The notes under the pieces: model-generated
Seen by the model: only the letters and a program-made list of their open reading frames with translations
Databases searched by the model: none
What the model was told of the DNA's origin: nothing
Source: DATJQA01 sp038057515
GTDB lineage: Bacteria; Patescibacteriota; Minisyncoccia; UBA6257; 2-01-FULL-56-20
Assembly: GCA_038057515.1 (NCBI GenBank)
Contig: JBBUDB010000003.1
Span: 1-20,480 of the forward strand
Direction of reading: 5' to 3'
DNA: 20,480 bases
Program-made: the position numbers and the translations under genes
Shown: positions 13,571 to 20,480 of the stretch, one piece after another
How the letters are laid out: the number at the start of each line of letters is the position of its first letter
Numbering within the stretch: the first letter of the stretch is position 1

Positions 13571-14746
13571 TTATCTCACCTTGGTCCAAAGAAGCGGATC
13601 GGCAGCCCCGTCGAATTTGAAGAAGACCGCCCCGCGGAGGCCGTATTTCTTGGCAAGTTTTATCTTCTGATTGATCGCCTCGGCGTCGGTGAATGAGAGA
13701 AAGCGCATAACGGGCGTCGTGCCATCCGGGCCTAAGCCCGGGAATTCCACCGGCCGCGTTGAGGAAACTGTTTTCCGGAGAGCATCGGAGACCTCGATCG
13801 ACGTGCTCGACGGATAGACGAACCCAAGCTCCCCGGCGCTGTTCCGCACGGGCGCGACGCCCACGCGGTCCGAAACGTTCATGGCGGTGAAGAAGTTCAC
13901 GCTCCTAAGGCGACGGTAGGTGGTTACGCCGTTTTCCCACGACACTTCGTATTCGTAGCCGTAAGTCGGGATGCCGAGCATCAATTTTTTCGGGCTGATA
14001 GTTTTCGTGGCCTCTTTAATTATCTTTTCCACCCAGGCCGGATCGGCGGTCGGGGCATAAAGCTTGCCATTGCCCTTTGCTTCATTCAGCTTCCAGTCAA
14101 TTTGGCCCTGGTCGTAAGCCATGATGCGTACCTCGTCGCAATATCTATTCAAGGCCACATAATCATTTGCGCGCGGTATGCTCTCCTTGGGTATGACGCG
14201 ATAGAGCGAGCCCAGAGGCATGCGCACCTCGACGGTGCAGGAGAGCGTTTTCCCTCGCGGATGCAAGCGGATGGCGAGCCCTTTAAGGAAAGTCGAGAAA
14301 TAGTCCTTCGTCTCGGCTTTCTTCGCCTCGTAGTCGATATCAATGCCGTCGAACTTGTTGTCCACGACGAGTTTGGTGATGAGATCCTCGTGGGCTCTTC
14401 GGAGCTTGCCGTTCGTGAGAAGTTTATGGATGCCTTCGCCATCGAACCAGGCAATGGTGGGGATTATCTTCACGCGCAGATCGCGCACGGCGGCAAGCCA
14501 GCCCGGCCAGAGACCCTCCTTGATCTTCAGTTTATCGCGGAGCGTGCCATTGGCGTTCACCTCATAGGAAAACGGGCTCACCTCGCGGACCTTCTCGAGA
14601 TTTAGGGCAATGTCCATGGCGCCGCTTTGCTGTTGCCAATAAGGGATCCAGCCAGCGTAGATGAACTTCACGGTGGTAGCCGAGGCCGCATACGGTGCGG
14701 CAAGGAGGGCGAGAACGGAAATAGAAACAACAAGAATGCGCTTCAT
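13571..14746 (-). CDS. Secreted glycoside hydrolase family 18-like protein
   Basis: 391 residues from the ATG at 14746. An N-terminal signal peptide (MKRILVVSISVLALLAAPYAASA) implies export. The body is a GH18 TIM barrel: strand KFIYAGWIPYW, KIIPTIAWFDG, then FDGIDIDYE with the DxxDxDxE catalytic motif (D133, D136, D138, acid E140), EVRIMAYDQG, and KLMLGIPTYGYEYE. The final strand is RGAVFFKFDGAADP. The bacterial YaaH/YdhD branch acts on peptidoglycan-derived N-acetylglucosamine links, while other members are chitinases; substrate choice is not visible here. The region after KLMLGIPTYGYE contains a small insertion domain as in chitinases. A further in-frame ATG six codons upstream overlaps the -10 box and is unlikely to be used. 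It is transcribed alone. Confidence 0.9.
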   Translation of the reverse strand: MKRILVVSISVLALLAAPYAASATTVKFIYAGWIPYWQQQSGAMDIALNLEKVREVSPFSYEVNANGTLRDKLKIKEGLWPGWLAAVRDLRVKIIPTIAWFDGEGIHKLLTNGKLRRAHEDLITKLVVDNKFDGIDIDYEAKKAETKDYFSTFLKGLAIRLHPRGKTLSCTVEVRMPLGSLYRVIPKESIPRANDYVALNRYCDEVRIMAYDQGQIDWKLNEAKGNGKLYAPTADPAWVEKIIKEATKTISPKKLMLGIPTYGYEYEVSWENGVTTYRRLRSVNFFTAMNVSDRVGVAPVRNSAGELGFVYPSSTSIEVSDALRKTVSSTRPVEFPGLGPDGTTPVMRFLSFTDAEAINQKIKLAKKYGLRGAVFFKFDGAADPLLWTKVR

Positions 14747-14755
14747 GGCCTTATC

Positions 14756-14761
14756 ATTATA
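14756..14761 (-). promoter_or_regulatory. -10 box (TATAAT) of the GH18 gene
   Basis: A perfect TATAAT on the minus strand, nine bases before the start ATG at 14746. The start site would fall within a few bases of the ATG, so the mRNA would be leaderless or nearly so. The -35 region is weak. Confidence 0.6.
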
Positions 14762-14816
14762 CAACGACGGTTGAAGGTGAAAGTTATTGCGCGAAGCGAG
14801 CCGCTGGGCCGCGATG

Positions 14817-14846
14817 TTGTCATCGGTCGGGGCGTTTTGCTATAGT
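14817..14846 (+). promoter_or_regulatory. Promoter of the small membrane protein / DsbA operon
   Basis: TTGTCA at 14817-14822, an 18-base spacer, and TATAGT at 14841-14846. The ATG at 14853 is only six bases after the -10 box, so translation would begin at or next to the first transcribed base. Confidence 0.7.
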
Positions 14847-14852
14847 GTACCC

Positions 14853-15077
14853 ATGATTTTTGGTACCCTTCTTATCATCATCGGCGCGCTGGCCTTGATG
14901 GAAAACCTGAACCTCATCGTTTTGCCGAACGGGCTCTGGTCCGTGGCTTGGCCGCTCTTCTTCATTGTGCTTGGCGCCTACATGATGATCGGCATCCGGA
15001 AGACCCGCCACTATCGGGCCTGGTTCGCCGAAAAAGCGGCTCGGTACAAAGAGCGACACGACCAGTCGTTTTCATAA
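14853..15077 (+). CDS. Small two-segment membrane protein (LiaI/LiaF-like)
   Basis: 74 residues with hydrophobic segments at about 2-18 (IFGTLLIIIGALALMEN) and 30-49 (VAWPLFFIVLGAYMMIGI), followed by a basic, charged tail (RKTRHYRAWFAEKAARYKERHD). The pattern of one segment, a short NGLW loop, then WPLFFIVLG resembles the LiaI/LiaF-like transmembrane domain and related small bacterial membrane proteins; its role here is unknown. An in-frame ATG exists 22 codons earlier at 14787, but the promoter lies between them, so I take 14853. The thiol oxidoreductase gene begins 13 bases after the stop and is probably co-transcribed. Confidence 0.8.
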   Translation: MIFGTLLIIIGALALMENLNLIVLPNGLWSVAWPLFFIVLGAYMMIGIRKTRHYRAWFAEKAARYKERHDQSFS

Positions 15078-15090
15078 CCCTATCTTTTTC

Positions 15091-15843
15091 ATGAACGAGG
15101 AAAGACAACTGACTCGTCAGGAACGTCGCGCGCTCCGGCGCGAAGAAAAAGAGAGCGGTCGCGGGGCGGCTCGCCGCCGCCGGATCGTTCGTCGCGCCCT
15201 CCTTTGGGGCGGCGTACTCGCCCTCGTTGCGCTCTCGGCTTGGGGTATGGCGAGGTTCGTTTCGAGCGATCCCCTGAACGTAAAATCGGTGCTCCTCGAC
15301 ACCGTTTCCGCCGATGACTGGGTATCGGGCTCTCCGGCGGCGAAACACGTTCTTGTTGAATATAGCGACTTCCAGTGTCCGGCCTGCGGCGCGTACTATC
15401 CGATCGTGAAACAGCTGGCGCGGGAATATGGCGACCGCGTCCGGATCGTGTACCGCGACTTTCCCTTGAGCGAAATTCATCGGAATGCCCGGGCGGCCGC
15501 CTTCGCCGCCGAGTCCGCCGGGAAACAGGGTAAGTTTTGGGAAATGCACGATCTGCTTTTTGAGCGGCAAAAAAGCTGGGAGAATAGCAACGATGCCGCC
15601 GACATCTTTTTGGGCTACGCCCGCGAGCTTGGTCTTGATGCGGATAAGTTCGTGGCCGATATAAATTCCACCGAGGTGCGCGACAATGTCGATCGCGACC
15701 GCCAAAGCGGCTTGCGCTCCGGCGTGAACTCGACGCCAACCTTCTTTTTCGACGGCCGGCGAATCGCGAACCTGCGCGGGTACGCCGAGTTCAAGCAGTT
15801 CCTCGACGAAGCACTCGGCGTTTCCGCCGAAGACGAGTCATGA
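15091..15843 (+). CDS. Membrane-anchored DsbA-like thiol:disulfide oxidoreductase
   Basis: 250 residues. A very basic cytoplasmic N-terminus (1-35) precedes one transmembrane segment (about 36-52). An extracytoplasmic thioredoxin fold of the DsbA/DsbG type follows. The active site is C96-P-A-C99 within EYSDFQCPACGAYYP, and the cis-proline loop is NSTPTFFFDGR. The inserted helical domain (about 135-200) is as in this family (COG1651). Such proteins oxidise cysteines in exported proteins, taking their oxidising power from a membrane partner. The stop overlaps the start of the VKOR gene (ATGA), which strongly suggests that the two work as a pair. Likely clients are the cysteine-containing pilins in this window; this is inference. 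Confidence 0.94.
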   Translation: MNEERQLTRQERRALRREEKESGRGAARRRRIVRRALLWGGVLALVALSAWGMARFVSSDPLNVKSVLLDTVSADDWVSGSPAAKHVLVEYSDFQCPACGAYYPIVKQLAREYGDRVRIVYRDFPLSEIHRNARAAAFAAESAGKQGKFWEMHDLLFERQKSWENSNDAADIFLGYARELGLDADKFVADINSTEVRDNVDRDRQSGLRSGVNSTPTFFFDGRRIANLRGYAEFKQFLDEALGVSAEDES

Positions 15844-16295
15844 TATCAAAGCGGATCGCGGCTGGATTTATCGCCCTTGGCTTTCTCGGCTTTCTTGATT
15901 CAAGCTATCTGGCCGCGAAGTATTATTTCGGCACGCCGATCAACTGCTCGATATTCGAAGGTTGCAACCAGGTGGCCTCAAGCCCCTACGCCGTGATGTT
16001 CGGATTACCGGTGGCGCTCTACGGCGTTGCGTACTACCTCGCCATTTTTATCGCGACCATTGCCGCGCTCGATGCGGGGAGCGCGAAGATTTTCCGCTTG
16101 GTTTCGTGGGCTACGGTTCTCGGTCTTTTGGCCTCCGCGTATTTCACCTATCTTCAGGCCTTTGTTATCAGTGCTTGGTGTCTCTACTGCCTGGGGTCGG
16201 CCGCGATATCCACGACCCTTTTCGTTTTGGGGATAATGGCCCGGCGGAAGCTTGTCGCGCCGACGGTTGTCCAGCGCGCGGAAGATCATGGATAA
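15840..16295 (+). CDS. Vitamin K epoxide reductase (VKOR) family protein
   Basis: 151 residues with four hydrophobic segments. The conserved loop cysteines C36 and C42 precede the segment ASSPYAVMFGLPVALYG, and the redox CxxC is C114-L-Y-C117. This is the full VKOR pattern. Bacterial VKOR uses membrane quinone to reoxidise a DsbA-like partner, doing the work of DsbB. The partner gene is directly upstream with a four-base ATGA overlap. The C-terminal tail is short and hydrophilic and has no thioredoxin fusion, unlike some bacterial VKORs. The next gene begins within the last codons. Confidence 0.95.
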   Translation: MISKRIAAGFIALGFLGFLDSSYLAAKYYFGTPINCSIFEGCNQVASSPYAVMFGLPVALYGVAYYLAIFIATIAALDAGSAKIFRLVSWATVLGLLASAYFTYLQAFVISAWCLYCLGSAAISTTLFVLGIMARRKLVAPTVVQRAEDHG

Positions 16296-16743
16296 GCGCG
16301 CCGGAATATTGGGCTGGAGCGCGGTCGGTCTTATCGGCGTCATCGCCACCCTGCACGCGCTTGCCACGGCCTACGAGTGGTATTACCGGATATGGTGGTT
16401 CGATATTCCGATGCACATGGCCGGCGGCGCCTGGGTGGCCATTTGGTTCGCGTACGATATGGTTCATCGACGGCGCTGGATTGATGGGCGCCGCTCCCTG
16501 CCGTTCTTCGCCTTGGGCCTTGGTGCGGTGGCGCTTATCGGCGTCCTCTGGGAGCTCTACGAACTCTTTCTCGACCTCGTGGTGTTCCGGTCGTACGCGA
16601 TTTTCGCCGCGCCCGGATATTTATATTTCGACACGCTGGGGGACTTATTCAATGACCTTGCCGGCGGTTTTGTGGTTTTAGTCGCCACGCGGCATTTCTT
16701 TTTTCGAAAAACCGCACCGGCAGACGCCTCGGTCGGGCGATAA
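16288..16743 (+). CDS. Polytopic membrane protein, possibly YjdF/DUF2238-like
   Basis: 151 residues from ATG 16288, with about four hydrophobic segments (about 8-27, 40-58, 71-93, 120-138). Conserved-looking features are WWFDIPMHMAGG and, later, DTLGDLFNDLAGG, which recall the D..H..GG and D(T)xGDxxND motifs of the DUF2238/YjdF group. That assignment is from memory. The start overlaps the VKOR stop by eight bases; an in-frame ATG 12 codons earlier would overlap it more deeply and seems less likely. It belongs to the DsbA-VKOR operon by spacing. The function is unknown. Confidence 0.8.
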   Translation: MDKRAGILGWSAVGLIGVIATLHALATAYEWYYRIWWFDIPMHMAGGAWVAIWFAYDMVHRRRWIDGRRSLPFFALGLGAVALIGVLWELYELFLDLVVFRSYAIFAAPGYLYFDTLGDLFNDLAGGFVVLVATRHFFFRKTAPADASVGR

Positions 16744-16790
16744 AGAAGAATAGCGATAATGGTTCGGCCAGGGCTCACCATAAGGGGGGA

Positions 16791-16801
16791 TATGATATAA
16801 T
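16791..16801 (+). promoter_or_regulatory. Extended -10 promoter directly before the gene at 16809
   Basis: TATGA followed by TATAAT, a perfect extended -10 element. The box ends seven bases before the ATG, predicting a leaderless or nearly leaderless transcript. No recognisable -35 box. Confidence 0.75.
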
Positions 16802-16808
16802 AAATCGC

Positions 16809-17720
16809 ATGATCAACCCACAGCTTTCTGAATACGTCGCGAGTCAACTCAAGGCCGGCGTACCCAAGGAGGCCGTAAAGGCCGCCCTTCTCTCGAACGG
16901 CTGGGCCGAAGCGGAGGTGAACGAAGCCCTCGCGGCCGGGGACGGCGCGGCAAGCGTGCCGGCGCAACCAGCCGCGTCTCCCTTGGCCGCCGCGGTTCAG
17001 CCCGCGGAACGGATTGTCCAGCCGGTTCAGGTGATGCAACCCGTTCAACCCGCGGCCCAGACGGTTGTGGCCAAGCCGGCGATAATCAAAACGAGCGATA
17101 TCTTCCAACCAAAGAACGAGCCGGTCTTCCAGCCGAAGGCCGGTGCGTCGACGAGCATGAAACCGATGGCAAGTCCGATGATGATTCCGGGGGCCGCAGG
17201 TATGGCCGCGCCGTCGGGGATGAAGAAGTATCTCGCGAACGGCATCCTCGGTTTCCTTGCCCTTGTCGGGCTCGGGCTCGCTGTTATGTTTTATCTGCGG
17301 ATGGCTGATCTCAAAGCCGATCTTGATGCCGCGAAGAGCAATCCCGATGTGATTTCCCAACAAGTCGCGGCCATGCAGAAGGAGCGCGACGATCTGCAAG
17401 CCCGGGTGACGGAACTCGGCGGGATCCAGGTGAGCGCCAAGGCGCTCGAGGCGGAACTCTCTATTTTCAAAACACCCGAGAACGCGACGAGTACGGCAGA
17501 TGTGAACATCAAGGGCACCCTCCGTGGCGGCGACGGCAAGACCGCCTATTCTCTTCGTACCACGAACGACATTGTGTTGACGGTGAAGAATTGGAAGGAC
17601 GTGAAAGTTGATGCCGTGCTGAAGCCGCTCGTTGGCACTATTGTGGAAATTTTCGGCAACCACGCGCCGGGTTCGAGGGACATCACGGTTCTTGGCGTGA
17701 ACGGGAAAGCGGTCGAATAG
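16809..17720 (+). CDS. Membrane-anchored coiled-coil protein of unknown function
   Basis: 303 residues. Residues 4-43 form a small helical motif (LSEYVASQLKAGVPKEAVKAALLSNGWAEAEVNEAL) of a UBA-like kind that I associate with CPR membrane proteins. A Pro/Ala/Gln-rich linker of low complexity follows (about 48-138), then one transmembrane segment (about 141-163), a coiled coil (about 165-218) and a compact C-terminal domain (225-303) rich in beta strands. The layout puts the helical motif and linker inside and the coiled coil and C-terminal domain outside, or the reverse; orientation is not certain. No catalytic motif is visible. The promoter nearly touches the start codon. The stop codon's last base is the first base of a long inverted repeat. 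Confidence 0.8.
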   Translation: MINPQLSEYVASQLKAGVPKEAVKAALLSNGWAEAEVNEALAAGDGAASVPAQPAASPLAAAVQPAERIVQPVQVMQPVQPAAQTVVAKPAIIKTSDIFQPKNEPVFQPKAGASTSMKPMASPMMIPGAAGMAAPSGMKKYLANGILGFLALVGLGLAVMFYLRMADLKADLDAAKSNPDVISQQVAAMQKERDDLQARVTELGGIQVSAKALEAELSIFKTPENATSTADVNIKGTLRGGDGKTAYSLRTTNDIVLTVKNWKDVKVDAVLKPLVGTIVEIFGNHAPGSRDITVLGVNGKAVE

Positions 17721-17875
17721 GTCGTTCTTTCCGATTTTCGGAGAGACCGGCGTCGCCCCCGACTCCGTGCCGTCGGGGCGCGCCTGTTTCTCGTCTCGTC
17801 GGCGCCCTGCTAAAACGCAGGGCGACCAAGCCCGACGGGACTCCGAAAGCTCTCCAAAAATCGGAAAGAACGACC
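17720..17875. repeat. 156-bp nested inverted-repeat element between convergent genes
   Basis: The ends (17720-17745 and 17850-17875) are 26-base inverted repeats with one mismatch; the left arm begins GGTCGTTCTTTCCGATTTT. Inside are a hairpin CGCCCTGC/GCAGGGCG with a six-base loop (about 17804-17825) and a second imperfect one, CCCCGAC/GTCGGGG (about 17756-17778). The element fills nearly the whole gap between the coiled-coil gene and gatA. It could end both convergent transcripts, and its size and termini also suit a MITE-like element. No other gene is visible in this stretch. Confidence 0.85.
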
Positions 17876-17882
17876 TTGCTTA

Positions 17883-19334
17883 TTAGTTGTTGGAAGCGGT
17901 GACGCGTTCGTAAAAGTGCCCGAGACCCAAGATGTCGGCTTCGCGGAAGTGCCTGCCGATAAGCTGAAAACCGATAGGCAGATCGTCCTTCTTCTGCGCC
18001 ACGGGGATCGAGACGGCGGGGAGGCCGGCGAGGTTCACGGGAATCGTGAAGATGTCCGAAAGATACATCGCGAGCGGGTTGTCGGTTTTCTCGCCGATCT
18101 TGAAGGCCGGCGTCGGCGTGGTGGGAGTGAGGATAACATCCACATCGCGGAAGGCGTCTTCAAAATCACGGGCAATGAGCGTACGCACGCGCTGGGCCTT
18201 GTCGTAGTAGGCGTCGTAATAGCCGGAAGAGAGCACGAAAGCGCCGAGCATCATGCGCCGCTTCGGTTCGGCGCCGAAGCCGAGGCCTTTTTGTTTGAAA
18301 TAGATGTCGGAGAGGGAGCCAAGGACGCCGGGAAGGCGCGCGTAGCGAATGCCGTCGAAGCGGGCGAGGTTCGAGCTGGCTTCGGCCGGCAGGATGATGT
18401 AGTAGCACGAGAGCGCGTATTTCGTGTGCGGCAAAGAGATTTTTTTGAACCGCACGCCGAGAGATTCGAGGACCTTGATCGCATCCCTGACCGCTCCGGC
18501 TACCTTGGGGTCGAGACCGTCAACGAAATATTCGTGCGGTAAGCCGACCACAAGATTTTTGATGTTTTCCGGTTTCGGTTCAAGAAGGTCCGGACCGTAC
18601 TCTCTGGCGGCGGAGGTTGAGTCCATCGTATCCACTCCGCGGATAACGTCGAACACGCGCGCGGCATCTTCGGCGGTTTTTGCGAAGGGACCAACCTGGT
18701 CCAAGCTCGAGGCGAGGGCGATAATGCCGTTCCGCGAGACGCTGCCGTAGGTGGTCTTGAGGCCCACGACGCCGCAGCGCGCCGCCGGCTGGCGGATCGA
18801 ACCGCCGGTGTCGGAGCCGAGCGCGGCGACAGCCATGCCTCCAGAGACCGCCGCCGCCGAACCGCCCGAAGAACCGCCCGGCACGCGCGTTGGGTCGTGC
18901 GGGTTTTTCGTTTTCTGGAACGCCGAATTTTCCGTCGATGAACCCATCGCGAACTCATCGAGGTTGGTCTTGCCGAGGATGACCGCGCCGGCGGCCTTGA
19001 GCTTTGCGACCACGGTCGCGTCGTAGGCGCCCTCGTAGCTCTCAAGAATTTTAGAGGCGGCGGTCGCCGAGCCGCCTCTAATGAGCATGTTGTCCTTGAT
19101 CGCTACGGGGACGCCGGCAAGCGGCGGTAATTTTTCGCCGCTCGCGATCATGAGGTCGGTGGCTCTGGCGGCTTTAGCGGCGCCCTCTTCGTCGATGGAG
19201 AGATAAGCGCCGATATTTTTATCCGTTTCCTTGATGTGCCGGAAAAACGCTTGCGCAATTTCGAGGGCCGAAAATTTTTTGGCTTCGAGTCCGGCGCGGA
19301 TGCCTTTGATGGTGAGAGTGGAAAGTGATTCCAT
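17883..19334 (-). CDS. gatA: Glutamyl/aspartyl-tRNA amidotransferase subunit A
   Basis: 483 residues, normal for GatA, the amidase that frees ammonia from glutamine for conversion of Glu-tRNA(Gln) or Asp-tRNA(Asn) to the correct amidated form. The amidase-signature triad is complete: K80 in GVPVAIKDNM, S155 in VPGGSSGGSA, and nucleophile S179 in GSDTGGSIRQPA. The C-terminal region carries the expected TPTTPTPAFKIGE and PVNLAGLPAVSIP segments. The ATG is one base after the gatC stop, so the two form one operon. gatB, which binds the tRNA, is not in this window and must be elsewhere if the complex is complete. Confidence 0.97.
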   Translation of the reverse strand: MESLSTLTIKGIRAGLEAKKFSALEIAQAFFRHIKETDKNIGAYLSIDEEGAAKAARATDLMIASGEKLPPLAGVPVAIKDNMLIRGGSATAASKILESYEGAYDATVVAKLKAAGAVILGKTNLDEFAMGSSTENSAFQKTKNPHDPTRVPGGSSGGSAAAVSGGMAVAALGSDTGGSIRQPAARCGVVGLKTTYGSVSRNGIIALASSLDQVGPFAKTAEDAARVFDVIRGVDTMDSTSAAREYGPDLLEPKPENIKNLVVGLPHEYFVDGLDPKVAGAVRDAIKVLESLGVRFKKISLPHTKYALSCYYIILPAEASSNLARFDGIRYARLPGVLGSLSDIYFKQKGLGFGAEPKRRMMLGAFVLSSGYYDAYYDKAQRVRTLIARDFEDAFRDVDVILTPTTPTPAFKIGEKTDNPLAMYLSDIFTIPVNLAGLPAVSIPVAQKKDDLPIGFQLIGRHFREADILGLGHFYERVTASNN

Positions 19335-19335
19335 A

Positions 19336-19626
19336 TTAAAAAACGCCCGGAATCTTTAAATAACCATCTTCCGTCTCGGGGAAGCTTTCCTTGCCCGCGC
19401 CGCGGTTAGTATTCTCGCGCTCGGCATCATCGCGAAAAACGTTCCTCTCGGCGGTGCCGCCGGTCATAGGCGGAACGCCGGTCGTCTCGACGGCGGAAAG
19501 CTCCTCGAAGTGTTCAAGAATCTTCTGGAGGTCGTGGAGAAGGCGCTCCTCTTCGGCGGGCGTGAGGCGGAGCCGGGTGAGGTTGGCGAGATGGGCGATC
19601 GTCGCTTTTGTTATCGGAGAGGGCAT
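19336..19626 (-). CDS. gatC: Glutamyl/aspartyl-tRNA amidotransferase subunit C
   Basis: 96 residues, the normal length of GatC, which wraps around GatA and stabilises the complex. The N-terminal helices (ITKATIAHLANLTRLRLTPAEEERLLHDLQKILEHFEEL) and the C-terminal SFPETEDGYLKIPGVF tail match the family. The frame stays open upstream for 74 codons, but that part is not GatC-like and overlaps murD. The promoter at 19635-19663 places transcription start right at the ATG of residue one, which supports 19626 as the start. The gene precedes gatA by one base. Confidence 0.95.
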   Translation of the reverse strand: MPSPITKATIAHLANLTRLRLTPAEEERLLHDLQKILEHFEELSAVETTGVPPMTGGTAERNVFRDDAERENTNRGAGKESFPETEDGYLKIPGVF

Positions 19627-19634
19627 TGCCTTCG

Positions 19635-19663
19635 ATTGTACCGGGGCCGCCCGCCCGGGGCAA
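19635..19663 (-). promoter_or_regulatory. Promoter of gatCA
   Basis: On the minus strand: TTGCCC (19663-19658), a 17-base spacer and TACAAT (19640-19635). Eight bases separate the -10 box from the gatC ATG at 19626, predicting a leaderless mRNA. The -35 box lies immediately after the murD stop codon. Confidence 0.75.
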
Positions 19664-19664
19664 G

Positions 19665-20480
19665 TTATGTCAGCCGGTGGACGATCTTCCGAAACTGCTC
19701 GCCTCGGTCCGCGTAGTTCAAGAACATGTCGAAACTCGCCGCGCCGGGGGAGAAGATGACGTTGGCTTTGTTTCTCGTCATTCGGGCGGCGTGGTAAGCG
19801 TAGTCGACGGCAGATTTTAGGTCTTGGGCCATTTGAGTAATGGCACAAGCAGAGGCGAGCGCCCTCTTGATCTTTTGGCGATTTTCACCGATAAGGACGA
19901 CGAGCATGGAGCCAGCCCGACAGCCCTTTGAGGTGAGGGCCTTAGCGAGCGGTGCGTAGTCGAGGTTCTTGTCCTGCCCTCCGGCGATGAGCACATTCAC
20001 TGCTCCCGGGAAGGCCAGGATGGCGGCTGAAGAAGTATGCGGGTTCGTGGAAGCCGAATCGTTCCAGAAGGATACCCCGTCTATACGCCGGACGAATTCG
20101 AGCCGGTGGGGCAATCCGCGGAAGCGCGTGGCAACCTCGCGCACGATGCGTGTCGGGACGCCGAAGTGAAGCGCCACCGTGGCGGCGGCGACGGCATTGC
20201 GGAAATTGTGCTCGCCCCGAAGGGCGAGATCTTCGGGCCGGAAGAGAGTGAATTTTTTGGGAGTGATGGCAATCTTCTTTGCCCGGCTTCGCGTGGCGAT
20301 GCGGCGCGTGACAGGCGATGTCTGGGCATAAAAAAGGAGATCACGGCGGGTCTGGTGGCGGGTGATGTTCGCTTTCGCGGCGTAATACTCCTTAAGGTCC
20401 GCGTGGCTATCCTGATGGTCGGGGATGATGTCGAGGATGAGGGCGATGTGCGGCGAACATTGGAGGTCCTGAAGCTGGAA
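19665..20480 (-). CDS. murD: UDP-N-acetylmuramoylalanine--D-glutamate ligase MurD (C-terminal part; 5' end outside window)
   Basis: 271 codons are visible; the frame is open to the window edge, so the N-terminal domain lies outside. MurD adds D-glutamate to UDP-MurNAc-L-alanine in the cytoplasmic stage of peptidoglycan synthesis. Visible family features are FQLQDLQCSPHIALILDIIPDHQD (end of the ATPase strand and the Mur-type SPDH-like turn), GEHNFRNAVAAA, NDSASTNPHTSSAA (consensus NDSxATNP) and the C-terminal AGGQDKNLDYAPLAKAL. In the last motif Gly-Gly-x-Asp-Lys is conserved; VIFSPGAASFDMF matches the family's LLSPAxASxDxF. The sequence could in principle be another Mur ligase, but these motifs favour MurD. 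gatC's promoter begins at its stop codon. Confidence 0.93.
   Translation of the reverse strand, partial: FQLQDLQCSPHIALILDIIPDHQDSHADLKEYYAAKANITRHQTRRDLLFYAQTSPVTRRIATRSRAKKIAITPKKFTLFRPEDLALRGEHNFRNAVAAATVALHFGVPTRIVREVATRFRGLPHRLEFVRRIDGVSFWNDSASTNPHTSSAAILAFPGAVNVLIAGGQDKNLDYAPLAKALTSKGCRAGSMLVVLIGENRQKIKRALASACAITQMAQDLKSAVDYAYHAARMTRNKANVIFSPGAASFDMFLNYADRGEQFRKIVHRLT

Noticed and set aside
1..20480. UGA recoding as in Gracilibacteria/Absconditabacteria
   Set aside because: TGA ends several genes at the expected length (Nudix, pilD, DsbA-like, the GspI-like pilin), so the standard bacterial code applies.

Overview
The window looks like part of a Candidate Phyla Radiation (Patescibacteria) genome, most likely a GC-rich member of the Parcubacteria. 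The reasons are the compact type IV pilus locus of Gram-positive style (pilB-pilT-pilC-pilin-pilD plus four minor-pilin-like genes, with no pilMNOPQ), a C-terminal protein domain I associate with this group, short genes with ATGA overlaps, and many extended -10 promoters lying almost on the start codon. TGA is used as an ordinary stop, so the recoded Gracilibacteria/Absconditabacteria are unlikely. This placement is inference; the window has no 16S rRNA gene.

Layout. 1-1140: end of an unrecognised protein, a terminator, a long perfect palindrome, a Nudix hydrolase, and a stump of a P-loop kinase gene. 1187-9411: the type IV pilus locus, with both ATPases, the platform protein, the main pilin, the prepilin peptidase and four minor-pilin-like proteins. 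It is disturbed by an AT-rich inverted-repeat element, tandemly repeated around a 100-N assembly gap between pilT and pilC, and by an in-frame 51-base palindrome insertion in the pilin leader. 9417-12421: ligA, then a LAGLIDADG homing endonuclease gene translationally coupled to ligA, whose stop codon lies inside the 5' exon of a tRNA-Asp(GUC) gene. That tRNA is interrupted in its anticodon by a 205-nt group I intron. 12429-12660: terminator hairpins and a mosaic of tRNA-tail fragments. 12676-13544: two small unrecognised genes, divergently transcribed. 13571-17720: a secreted GH18-like glycosidase (minus strand), a small membrane protein, a DsbA-like oxidoreductase with its VKOR partner, a further membrane protein, and a membrane-anchored coiled-coil protein. 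17720-17875: a nested inverted-repeat element. 17883-20480, minus strand: gatA, gatC and the C-terminal part of murD.

How it fits together. PilB and PilT power extension and retraction on PilC; PilD processes the pilins; the DsbA/VKOR pair probably makes disulfides in exported proteins. GatC and GatA are two of the three subunits of the tRNA-dependent amidotransferase (gatB is not here), and MurD serves peptidoglycan synthesis.

The most unusual unit is ligA / endonuclease / tRNA-Asp / group I intron. The endonuclease lies outside the intron but overlaps the tRNA by 15 bases. RNase P maturation of the tRNA from a shared transcript would therefore remove the endonuclease stop codon.
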